Assembly (NCBI GenBank): GCA_016788045.1 | Contig: JAEUTG010000056.1 | Coordinates: 113,253-177,252, forward strand | From: Bacteroidales bacterium | Lineage (GTDB): Bacteria; Bacteroidota; Bacteroidia; Bacteroidales; Lentimicrobiaceae | DNA: 64,000 nucleotides | Reading direction: 5' to 3' | Shown here: positions 55,615 to 63,080 of the stretch, piece by piece | Position numbering within the stretch: the first letter of the stretch is position 1 | Layout of the letters: each line of letters opens with the position of its first letter | Program-made: the position numbers and the translations under genes | Notes under the pieces: generated by a model | Databases searched by the model: none | What the model was told of the DNA's origin: nothing | Seen by the model: only the letters and a program-made list of their open reading frames with translations

Positions 55615-56526
55615 TCATTCTGCCTGTCGCCGCACCATCAGCAGCAACACGCCGGCAATGGTGACCATACCACCGAAAATCTGAACCGGTTGCGGTAAAT
55701 TGCCAAACACAACGAAGGCACCCATCAAAACAAACAGGCCGGTGGTGCTTTGCACAATCGCTGCCTTCGACGCATCAATGAACCGCAGGGCCGAATACTG
55801 AAAGATGGAGGTCAGAAACGGCCCCACAAAGGAACCACAGGCGATCAGCACAAAAGCCTTCACCGGAATCAGCAGGGAATCACCGGTAATCACCACAAAG
55901 AAGGCTGCAAAAACAAACAGGAACAACGCGCGGTTGAGTGCCAGGGTTACCGGCCTGATTTCACGGATGTGTTTCTTGGCGATGATGGTGCGGGCCGCAT
56001 AAAAGGAAGTGGAAACCAGCATCAGACCAGAGGCCCCGGTAAGAAATGCGTGAACCGAAGTGCTGACCGAAGAAAGAATAAAAGCCCCGGCAATGGTAAG
56101 CACTGCGCCCGGCCGGGCATACCGGCCAAACCGCTCCGAAAGCAGCCAGATGCCCAGAATTGTCACAAAAAGGTATTCAAGGTTGCGGAGAAATGACGGC
56201 ACCGAAGGATTGGGCGAAACTGCGATGGCCTGGTAAAAGGTTGTAGTGGCGACGATCTCAATCAAGCCCAAGTACAGCAAAGTGCGGTAATCGGCTTTTA
56301 CGAAGCTGCGGAGGCTGAACCCTCCGCGCGGGTGAGCTGCCATCAGGCTGTTGAACACGATGGCCGTCAGAAACCAGTAAAACCCGAACTGCGGCAGGCT
56401 TACCTCTTCCAGGGCAGCCTTGCTGAACAGATACACCAGCGACCCGCACAACGTGGCAATGAATGCATACAGGAAACCACGGGTTGAAGCTTTCATGTCC
56501 GGTCGTTTTGGCACAGATTCATTCAA
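55615..56526 (-). CDS. DMT-superfamily (EamA) transporter
   Basis: 303 residues with ten hydrophobic segments in two repeats of five. The N-terminus FLYAFIATLCGSLVYLFSKAALEE and the second repeat (SFVGPFLTSIFQYSALRFIDASKAAIVQSTTGLFVL) match the EamA pattern. Drug/metabolite exporters of this kind move small molecules; the substrate is unknown. An in-frame ATG at 56496 would remove the first ten residues and cannot be excluded. Confidence 0.9.
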   Translation of the reverse strand: MNESVPKRPDMKASTRGFLYAFIATLCGSLVYLFSKAALEEVSLPQFGFYWFLTAIVFNSLMAAHPRGGFSLRSFVKADYRTLLYLGLIEIVATTTFYQAIAVSPNPSVPSFLRNLEYLFVTILGIWLLSERFGRYARPGAVLTIAGAFILSSVSTSVHAFLTGASGLMLVSTSFYAARTIIAKKHIREIRPVTLALNRALFLFVFAAFFVVITGDSLLIPVKAFVLIACGSFVGPFLTSIFQYSALRFIDASKAAIVQSTTGLFVLMGAFVVFGNLPQPVQIFGGMVTIAGVLLLMVRRQAE

Positions 56527-56636
56527 TGGGTTTATGGTTCCCGCTGACGCGGATCACGCTGAATACCCCGTCGCAGATCTGCTCCGCTTCAGGGCACCAT
56601 GCGCCTCCCTTTGCCGCGAACGTGCCCCCATAACGT

Positions 56637-57164
56637 TTACAGTTCATCAATCAGTCCAGCGGGTGACAAGGCATTCAGTGCACTCATCAGGCGGGCATCC
56701 CCGGTTCCTGACACTACCGAAAAAGGCAGGCCACGCTCTTCCAGCTCCCGAAGGTACATGCCGAAAAGCTGCTCCCGCAGGTGCGGATGCTCGCGCAGGG
56801 GATCTTCTTCCCAGGGCAGATCGGGTTTGCACAACAGGTAGTGGTGGTAAGGGTGCTCTGCCACCATGGTGTCGATCCAGGGATGCGACCTTCCGTATTT
56901 TACCAGGCTCCAGATGCGCAACACCAGAAAGTCGGTGTCACAGAACAGCCATTCCTCAGCACCGGCCGCCAGCCGCTCTTCTTCTCTCAGTTGCTGTTGT
57001 CCGATGGTGAGGATGTCATCAAAATCATAAATTCCTTGCTGCCTGTTCAGGTAATCCCGGGCCTGTTCGGGAACCCAGGGTTCATTGAGACGGGCAGCCA
57101 GGGCAGCCGAAAGCCACGACTTTCCGGTTGATTCGGGTCCGGTGATTGCGATGCGCTTCAGCAT
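56637..57164 (-). CDS. NadR-like ATPase (nicotinamide riboside kinase-like domain)
   Basis: 175 residues. The P-loop GPESTGKS is at residues 9-16, followed by VPEQARDYLN and the FCDTDFLVLRIWS segment as in the ribosylnicotinamide kinase domain of NadR; there is no nucleotidyltransferase domain. It would phosphorylate a riboside taken up by the PnuC-type transporter, whose gene ends one base upstream. That places it in salvage of NAD precursors, or of thiamine if the transporter is of the thiamine type. Confidence 0.86.
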   Translation of the reverse strand: MLKRIAITGPESTGKSWLSAALAARLNEPWVPEQARDYLNRQQGIYDFDDILTIGQQQLREEERLAAGAEEWLFCDTDFLVLRIWSLVKYGRSHPWIDTMVAEHPYHHYLLCKPDLPWEEDPLREHPHLREQLFGMYLRELEERGLPFSVVSGTGDARLMSALNALSPAGLIDEL

Positions 57165-57165
57165 A

Positions 57166-57792
57166 TTACCGGTCCTGCATATTCAGGCGACGCCTCCATT
57201 CCAGGTAGCCCATAACGGCAATCAGCAGAAATACCACATACTGAAAACTGGTAAACACCAGTCCTTTCATGAAATACATCGGGATGGAAACCACGTCGCC
57301 GATGATCCAGTACACCCAGTTCTCCACTTTCTTTCTGGCCATCAGCAGCATACCTGTCAGAAAAATGGCCGTGGTGAAGGAATCCACCCAGGGCACCCAC
57401 GACTGCATATACACGACATCATCGTGGTTAAACGCCCAGATCAGGCCAAGAATTAGCCAGTAGGAAGCAACCGTAAGCACAATGCCGGCCAGCTGCTGCC
57501 GGGGAGTGTTCGCAGAGATGTGAAGCATCTGGGCTTTTTCGTCCTTCCGCGTCCAGTTGTACCAGCCGTAAACACTCATCACAAAGTAAAAGAAGTTGAT
57601 GCCGGCATCGGCGTAAAGCCGCGCACTGAAGCAGATAAACACATAAATTACTACGCTGACGATCCCTGTCGGATATACCAGGATGTGCTCGCGCCGGGCA
57701 TACCACACACTGGCGATGCCCAGCACCACCGCCGCAAACTCCCACAAAGAGGTGTTGACGAGGTTCTCAACAAATGTATTCCAGAATTCCAT
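57166..57792 (-). CDS. pnuC: PnuC-family vitamin riboside transporter
   Basis: 208 residues with about seven hydrophobic segments. Family signatures include SVYGWYNWTRKD and the C-terminal VENWVYWIIGDVVSIPMYFMKGL. PnuC proteins take up nicotinamide riboside by facilitated diffusion, trapped by a cytoplasmic kinase; in some Bacteroidota close relatives (PnuT) carry thiamine. The next gene is a NadR-like kinase, arguing for nicotinamide riboside, but the gene before it is a thiamine-binding-family protein. Symbol is provisional. Confidence 0.9.
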   Translation of the reverse strand: MEFWNTFVENLVNTSLWEFAAVVLGIASVWYARREHILVYPTGIVSVVIYVFICFSARLYADAGINFFYFVMSVYGWYNWTRKDEKAQMLHISANTPRQQLAGIVLTVASYWLILGLIWAFNHDDVVYMQSWVPWVDSFTTAIFLTGMLLMARKKVENWVYWIIGDVVSIPMYFMKGLVFTSFQYVVFLLIAVMGYLEWRRRLNMQDR

Positions 57793-57832
57793 CCTACTGA
57801 TTTACAGAATATTCTATTGTTTCAGTTGCTTT

Positions 57833-58078
57833 TCAATGCTCCAGGTCGGCATTGATCACCTTCATCACAAATACCGAATGGGGCAGTTCAAACGACTTGC
57901 GCATACTTTCCTTCACTGTATTCATTACCTCGTCAAACTCACCAAATACCTGGGTTGCCATGGTATTCGTCCGCACAACCAGACGGGGGTTTTCGTTCAG
58001 CAAGGCGATGAAGCCCTTGATGGGAGCTATATACTGCTCATTCAGCGGATAATAGCTGATTTCAACGGAGATTTTCAT
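57833..58078 (-). CDS. Thiamine-binding (YkoF/MTH1187-type) small protein
   Basis: 81 residues. The pattern MKISVEISYYPL at the start and VVRTNTMATQVFGEFDEVM in the middle match the COG0011 family of small ferredoxin-like proteins, some of which bind thiamine or its pyrimidine. It is the first gene of an apparent operon with the PnuC-type transporter (40-base gap) and NadR-like kinase. Confidence 0.82.
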   Translation of the reverse strand: MKISVEISYYPLNEQYIAPIKGFIALLNENPRLVVRTNTMATQVFGEFDEVMNTVKESMRKSFELPHSVFVMKVINADLEH

Positions 58079-58115
58079 GGGTAGAAATGTTAGATACTGA
58101 GCCTTTATTCGCCGG

Positions 58116-58123
58116 CAAAGGTA
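58116..58123 (-). promoter_or_regulatory. -7 promoter element for the vitamin-salvage operon
   Basis: Minus-strand TACCTTTG matches TAnnTTTG, 37 bases before the start at 58078. No TPP riboswitch-like sequence is seen between them. Confidence 0.5.
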
Positions 58124-58142
58124 CAGGTATTCGTTATTGCAT

Positions 58143-58150
58143 TATCTTTG
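58143..58150 (+). promoter_or_regulatory. -7 promoter element for the lipoprotein gene at 58176
   Basis: TATCTTTG matches TAnnTTTG, 25 bases before ATG 58176, divergent from the vitamin-salvage promoter 20 bases away. Confidence 0.5.
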
Positions 58151-58175
58151 ATGCACAACAATCACACGCCCCGTT

Positions 58176-58739
58176 ATGAAAATCAGCAGGAAATCCGTTT
58201 TCGCCCTTCTGGCCGTTCTCTCATTGGCCGTTACTTCATGCTTAACCGTTGAAAAAAAGGAGTATACCTTTGAAATGACGGGAGAAAACTCCGGCACCCT
58301 GACCATCCGGTACATCAACATCCTTTCGGTGATGGACGACACCACCGATGTGTCGGCGGCTGATTTTCAGGAGCTGCTCGACAAATACATCAACGGCGAC
58401 CAGCTCAGTCAGGACTATCCGGGTGCCACCAACCTGAGAAAACGCCTGTACGAAGACAACGGCCGCTTGTGTGCCGAGGTAATCCTCGACTTCTCCGACC
58501 TGGCAGCAGCCCGGCTTTACCAGTACGACAAAAAGAGTCCGGTAATGCTGTGCATATCTGCCGCTTACGACTCGGAAACCTATGTTTCGTCGAACGGCTC
58601 CTACGGCAACGATTTTATGCCGGTGGTGTTCTGGCCATCGGGAAGCAAAAAGCTTGAACTCAGCACCTCTGTTACCGCGGTGGACGAAACCACCATTCCG
58701 CTGGTGGAAGCCTACCGCAACTGGAAAAAGCAGCAGTAA
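58176..58739 (+). CDS. Conserved lipoprotein of unknown function
   Basis: 187 residues. A lipoprotein signal (MKISRKSVFALLAVLSLAVTSC, lipobox Cys22) leads to a soluble domain starting EKKEYTFEMTGENSGTLTIRY, with a repeated acidic pattern and FMPVVFWPSGSKKLELS near the end. I do not recognise a characterised family, but the composition and codon use are those of a real gene. It lies divergent to the vitamin-salvage operon. Confidence 0.8.
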   Translation: MKISRKSVFALLAVLSLAVTSCLTVEKKEYTFEMTGENSGTLTIRYINILSVMDDTTDVSAADFQELLDKYINGDQLSQDYPGATNLRKRLYEDNGRLCAEVILDFSDLAAARLYQYDKKSPVMLCISAAYDSETYVSSNGSYGNDFMPVVFWPSGSKKLELSTSVTAVDETTIPLVEAYRNWKKQQ

Positions 58740-59479
58740 ACAAACCACCTCTCCCTGCTCATTGTTTTAAGTCAGCCGGTGATAACCACATCCCCGGCTG
58801 TTGGTAATTCTTTCTCTGTTTAAGCCAGCGGACCAGGCTGTGGTGCACCCTGGTTTGTAAAAATATCCTGAGAAGTGGTGACTGAGGTGGCACTTTCATG
58901 ACCTGAAAATACGCCCTGCCAGCCTTTCCCGAAACGATGCTTTTCTATTGTCCAAACGATCCTTGTCTTTCTACCAAACGACCTTATGTTTTCACCAAAC
59001 GATGCTTATCATTTCTTTGATTGAATCTTTTCATTGATACTGCTTACCGGCTTCAGACAGAGAGGCAGTCCGCCGGCGACAAGGGTGAAGAATCATTGAT
59101 TAAAGTTGGCAGATCAGACCTTCCACCAGATCAATGGTTTTATGTTGTTATTAGGTTCCATGCATTTTTTTATGCTGGTTTTTTAAATGTAATGGCAGGT
59201 TTTCGTAATTTGGCTGTTTCCTAATGTGCTTTGTTTTCAGCCAGCGTTGGATTGCGTATATCTCCGAAATGATGATCCGGGGATAAACGTTTCAAAGTGG
59301 TTGAATTTTTCAAGCAACAGATTAAGGAACAGGGGATTGCTTTGTGGTGACAGATGATTTATAGTAGAGGTTGGAGTGCTGATATTCAATTGCTAACCAG
59401 CATAATAAAGAAAAAAAAATACATCAACTAAAATGTCTTAAAATGATTTTGGAATTCTAACCAATTAATTCAATGTATT
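58740..59479. other. Gap of about 740 bases with a 22-bp repeat
   Basis: Contains four imperfect 22-bp repeats (58932-59115). A 67-codon open frame (59021-59224) has no similarity and is not supported. No tRNA-like or terminator-like structure is evident; the sequence before the FISUMP gene (59380-59460) is AT-rich. Confidence 0.5.
58932..59115. repeat. Four tandem imperfect 22-bp repeats starting AAACGA
   Basis: Units start at 58932, 58954, 58976 and 58997 with AAACGATGCTTTTC, AAACGATCCTTGTC, AAACGACCTTATGT and AAACGATGCTTATC; each of the first three ends in CC. Unit length is 22, 22, 21 and a partial copy that ends by about 59015; the bases beyond that are listed only as flank. Consensus begins AAACGAT-S-CTT. 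Confidence 0.7.
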
Positions 59480-60853
59480 ATGAAACAAAAAAAATTACTT
59501 ATAGCATTTATGATTGCAATGATAACGGGCGCTATGGCCCAGAAGCCGGCAATGACCCTAACTTTCACTGCCGTCAATAACGGCCAGTACGTACCATTGA
59601 ACAGCATTTTAATTGAGAACCTAACCCAAGGCGGTGACACCACGCTTTATGCACCCGATACCGTGTTGCGGCTGAACTATGTCCTAGGTCTGAATGAAAA
59701 CAGCTACCCGGGGAACAATGGGCTTTCGCTTTCCCAGAACTATCCAAATCCAATGGAAGGCAGAACAACAGTGAGCCTCTGGCTGCCTGAAAGAAATGAC
59801 ATCCTGATCACTATCAGCGATGTCGTCGGAAAGGAGTTGCTCAACCAGGAATTTAAGTTGGAACAAGGTGCCCATACCTTCAGCTTCCGTCCAGGCAGGG
59901 AAAGCATATATTTACTTACTGCCAGTGCTGATGAGCAAAGCCGAACGATAAAAATGTTCAATTCAACAATTTCTGCCATCGATATGGAATTTTGCATACT
60001 GGAATACAATGGCCGGAATGGCGATACCAAAGACTATAAATCGTTTGCAAACCTAAACAATTTTGTGTTCGACCCGGGCGACCAGCTCCAATACACGGCA
60101 TCTTCAGCGCTGGGCGACCGGATAATCACCGATACACAAACTGGAAACAAGACCTACACTTTTCAATATGCCGATTGTGACGCGCCCTGCCCCGGCATGC
60201 CCACAGTTACCGACATTGACGGTAACCAATACAATACGGTGCTTATAGGCTCCCAATGCTGGATGAAAGAGAACCTGAAAACCACCACATATCGCAACGG
60301 TACTGCCATTCCCAATGTAACTGACGGCAATCTATGGTGCGACCTTACTACCGGTGCTTATGCTTGGTATTATAACGAAATAAGCTGGAAAAACAGGTAC
60401 GGCGCCTTGTACAACTGGTATACAACAGTTGACCCCAACGGTCTTTGCCCAACAGGTTGGCATGTGCCAACCGATGACGAATGGACTGCTTTGACAGATT
60501 ATATTGGCGGAACGGGTGAACCTCATGGCAGTGAATTAAAATCCTGCAAACAGGTGAATTCACCGATTGGTGGCGATTGTAATACAAACGAGCATCCTCG
60601 TTGGACGGATTATATAATATATAACGATAATTATGGAACAGATGATTATGGCTTTTCAGGTCTTCCGGGCGGCACCCGGGAAATCGTCTATGGTTACTTC
60701 CAGGGCATGGGCGATGTTGGTAACTGGTGGTCTTCTTCGGAGAACTCGTCAAGCTACCCCTGGTACCGCTGCCTGCCTATAAACAAAGGCGTTGTTTGCG
60801 TGGCCACCTTCAATAAGGAAGATGGCTTCAGTGTCCGTTGCCTTCGGGATTAG
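59480..60853 (+). CDS. FISUMP-domain protein with an internal T9SS-like sorting module
   Basis: 457 residues with a signal peptide (KKLLIAFMIAMITGAMAQ). Residues ~80-155 (LSLSQNYPNPMEGRTTVSLWL...DVVGKELLNQEF...SIYLLTASADEQSRTIKMF) look like a T9SS type A sorting domain, but placed near the N-terminus rather than at the C-terminus. After a ~75-residue spacer, residues ~230-457 form a FISUMP domain: TDIDGNQYNTVLIGSQCWMKENLKTT, GALYNWYT, CPTGWHVPTDDEWTAL and GFSVRCLRD at the very end. It is a surface or secreted protein of unknown role. Confidence 0.9.
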   Translation: MKQKKLLIAFMIAMITGAMAQKPAMTLTFTAVNNGQYVPLNSILIENLTQGGDTTLYAPDTVLRLNYVLGLNENSYPGNNGLSLSQNYPNPMEGRTTVSLWLPERNDILITISDVVGKELLNQEFKLEQGAHTFSFRPGRESIYLLTASADEQSRTIKMFNSTISAIDMEFCILEYNGRNGDTKDYKSFANLNNFVFDPGDQLQYTASSALGDRIITDTQTGNKTYTFQYADCDAPCPGMPTVTDIDGNQYNTVLIGSQCWMKENLKTTTYRNGTAIPNVTDGNLWCDLTTGAYAWYYNEISWKNRYGALYNWYTTVDPNGLCPTGWHVPTDDEWTALTDYIGGTGEPHGSELKSCKQVNSPIGGDCNTNEHPRWTDYIIYNDNYGTDDYGFSGLPGGTREIVYGYFQGMGDVGNWWSSSENSSSYPWYRCLPINKGVVCVATFNKEDGFSVRCLRD

Positions 60854-61365
60854 GAAGCTTTGACTATTTGACTAATTGGGGTAATGGGCGCAGCCCCATA
60901 CAAATTAGATATGTCGCAAATAAAATTGAAATTAATAATTACTTTGGGTATTAGCCCATCTTAGCCCATAACCGGCTTACGGGTCATCAAGAAAAAGAAT
61001 TGTGAATTTGAGCACACGGTACATCAATGAACATCACAGCAAAAAAACGGCTACGGGCCATATGGACAATCCGTTATTTGGCATAATATAAAAACGCAAC
61101 AACCTTGAAAATTTTGACCCTTTTTTCGACAACTTTATTACTTAATTCCTGCATCGGGCATGGGAATACAACGAATTTTAAGGAATCAGCAGACAACCAA
61201 GGAAAAACAGATACCATCAAATATTATACTGTTCCAGACTTTTCATCATATTCATTTGACACTGTTGTTGACCAGACAGCTTATTCCATGAAAACATTTT
61301 GTTTGAATGACAGTGCAGTCTATAACGAGACTTTTTCAGAATCGAGGACTAAAAACAAGAACTTG

Positions 61366-61374
61366 ATTGAATAT
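61366..61374. repeat. 9-bp target site duplication, left copy
   Basis: ATTGAATAT immediately before the left terminal inverted repeat; the same 9 bases follow the right end at 62775-62783. Confidence 0.93.
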
Positions 61375-61394
61375 CACTGTTGTCCGGTAAAAAT

Positions 61395-61436
61395 AATGAG
61401 TTAGGAAGTGCCTGAGGCACAACCCAACTCATTTTT
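61395..61436 (+). terminator. Terminator-like hairpin inside the IS left end
   Basis: AATGAGTT (61395-61402) pairs with AACTCATT (61426-61433), with an inner GTGCC-TGA-GGCAC stem (61108+300 to 61120+300, i.e. 61408-61420), followed by TTTG. It would stop read-through from the interrupted gene before the transposase start. Confidence 0.7.
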
Positions 61437-61467
61437 GTAGTTTTACGTCACCACAACCTAAGACTAC

Positions 61468-62667
61468 ATGGATAAAAGTACACATTTTTTCGGTACCTCG
61501 GTTTTCGGACAGCTGATTTCTTTAATTGATGGTTCGATAGTAACGAAAGCCGTTAATCATTACAGTTCTGACCGTTATATAAAGAAGTTCAGAACAAAGG
61601 ATCACTTGATCAGTATGCTGTTTTGTGCATTAGCCAAGTGTACTTCGTTACGGGAGGTAACCGGTGCAATGCTTGGATTATCAGGAAAGACCAAGCACTT
61701 TCAGTTAGATCACATCCCTCGGCGAAGTACCTTAAGTGATGCAAACAAACAGCGTTCATCGGAAGTATTTGGGCACATCTACAATCAATTATTGCTTAAG
61801 TATGGACATCTTATCTCGGACAGCCTGGTTAAAGATGTCATTAAGAAGCAGATAGAGATATTTGACAGCTCCACAATCAGCCTGTTTCAGGATATATTGA
61901 AATGTGTTGGCCGAAAACCACAAAGTGGCAGGAGCAAAGGAGGGATCAAAGTTCATACAGTGATGAACGTTGACGAAGCAGTTCCAAAGATGGTTTGGTT
62001 CACTCCTGCTACCACTCACGATCACGTTCTGCTTGACAAACTAAAGCCGGATTCCAATACAATCTATGTGTTTGACAAGGGCTACAACGATTATAAGGCA
62101 TTCCGGAAGTTTTGCAACCACCAGACAGGGTTCGTAACCCGTTTGAAAGATAATGCTGTTTTTGAATCTATTGAACAACAACCTATTGACGATGACATCC
62201 ATTCAGGGGTGATGGAAGATGAAATCATTACCATCAACATTAAGGATGAAAACGGCCAGGAAAAACTCAAGCTAAGGAAGATCAGGTTCTATGACAGGTT
62301 ACTCAAACGCGAGTTTGAATTTCTAACCAACTTGTTTGAAATGCGACCCGATATGATTGCTGCCATTTACAAACTTCGCTGGCAAATAGAATTGCTTTTC
62401 AAGCAATTGAAGCAAAACTTCCCATTGAAATATTTCGTTGGGGACAATGAAAATGCGATTAAGATTCAGATATATTGCGCTTTAATTGCCAATCTTTTGA
62501 TGACAGTAATACAGAAAAGCCTCAAAAGAAACTGGGCATTCTCAAATCTGGTTGGTTTTTGCAAGATTCACCTGTTTAACTACATTCATTTGATCAGTTT
62601 CCTGGAAAATCCCGACAAAGACTGGCAGATTGCTTTCGTAAATCGGGAACAACTGGCTTTGTTTTAA
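61468..62667 (+). CDS. IS4-family transposase with DUF4372-type N-terminus
   Basis: 399 residues. The N-terminal ~75 residues (STHFFGTSVFGQLISLIDGSI...SMLFCALAKCTSLREVT) resemble DUF4372. The DDE catalytic residues are Asp133 (IFDSSTISLF), Asp203 (FDKGYNDYKAF) and Glu308 in YKLRWQIELLFKQLK, which also fits the IS4 signature Y-x2-R-x3-E-x6-K. Frame, length and catalytic residues are intact, so the enzyme may be active. Confidence 0.96.
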   Translation: MDKSTHFFGTSVFGQLISLIDGSIVTKAVNHYSSDRYIKKFRTKDHLISMLFCALAKCTSLREVTGAMLGLSGKTKHFQLDHIPRRSTLSDANKQRSSEVFGHIYNQLLLKYGHLISDSLVKDVIKKQIEIFDSSTISLFQDILKCVGRKPQSGRSKGGIKVHTVMNVDEAVPKMVWFTPATTHDHVLLDKLKPDSNTIYVFDKGYNDYKAFRKFCNHQTGFVTRLKDNAVFESIEQQPIDDDIHSGVMEDEIITINIKDENGQEKLKLRKIRFYDRLLKREFEFLTNLFEMRPDMIAAIYKLRWQIELLFKQLKQNFPLKYFVGDNENAIKIQIYCALIANLLMTVIQKSLKRNWAFSNLVGFCKIHLFNYIHLISFLENPDKDWQIAFVNREQLALF

Positions 62668-62774
62668 AAAGGGGCTTACTTTTGAAAATTCGGAGATTAC
62701 GTAAATAAATGTATTGTATATCAATACATTACATAATCAAAGCTTGTTTTTCGTACTTTTACCGGACAACAGTG

Positions 62775-62783
62775 ATTGAATAT
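62775..62783. repeat. 9-bp target site duplication, right copy
   Basis: ATTGAATAT immediately after the right terminal inverted repeat, identical to 61366-61374. Confidence 0.93.
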
Positions 62784-63080
62784 AGTGTTTCGCACAATTT
62801 CGAGACTGATTTTGCAATAAAGCAGGCGAAGAATAAGACAATCAATCTGCGAATCCTAAAAGAGAACTTCAAAGAAAGTTTACCAGCTGATTTGTATAAA
62901 ATTTGCCACATGCGGAAAAATGAGTTTTCTCATTGCGGAAATGGTCAATTAATATTTCGTGCGACTTTTGCACAACCCGACACTGATTATCAAATGGCCG
63001 TACTTTATACAATTTCAGACAAAGGAGAATTTAAGATACTGAAAGTTGAAGATGAATCAAATAGCGTGGATGAAGAATAA

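Larger units (their letters stand above)
61375..62774 (+). mobile_element. Complete IS4-family insertion sequence (1400 bp)
   Basis: The ends are inverted repeats with 18 identical bases, CACTGTTGTCCGGTAAAA (left 61375-61392; right, complementary, 62757-62774), 20 of 21 including one mismatch. It encodes one transposase and is flanked by a 9-bp duplication, consistent with the IS4 superfamily. A strong terminator-like hairpin lies inside the left end. The perfect duplication and matching ends suggest a fairly recent insertion. Confidence 0.95.
61105..63080 (+). pseudogene. Lipoprotein gene interrupted by the IS (two fragments)
   Basis: The first fragment (TTG 61105 to the insertion at 61374) encodes a lipoprotein signal (LLLNSCIGHG) and ~90 residues ending KNKNLIEY; the second (62775-63080, stop at 63078) continues IEYSVSHNFETDF to a C-terminus NSVDEE. 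Removing the IS and one 9-bp copy of the target duplication gives a continuous open frame of 188 residues, which shows that both parts come from one gene. No characterised family is recognised. The fragment before the IS now runs into IS sequence and stops at 61404. Confidence 0.9.

Noticed and set aside
58079..58180. TPP riboswitch before the vitamin-salvage operon
   Set aside because: No thi-box-like CTGAGA or paired helices are present in the 40-100 base leader.
59021..59224. 67-codon open frame
   Set aside because: No similarity and no promoter or conserved composition; lies in a repeat-containing gap.
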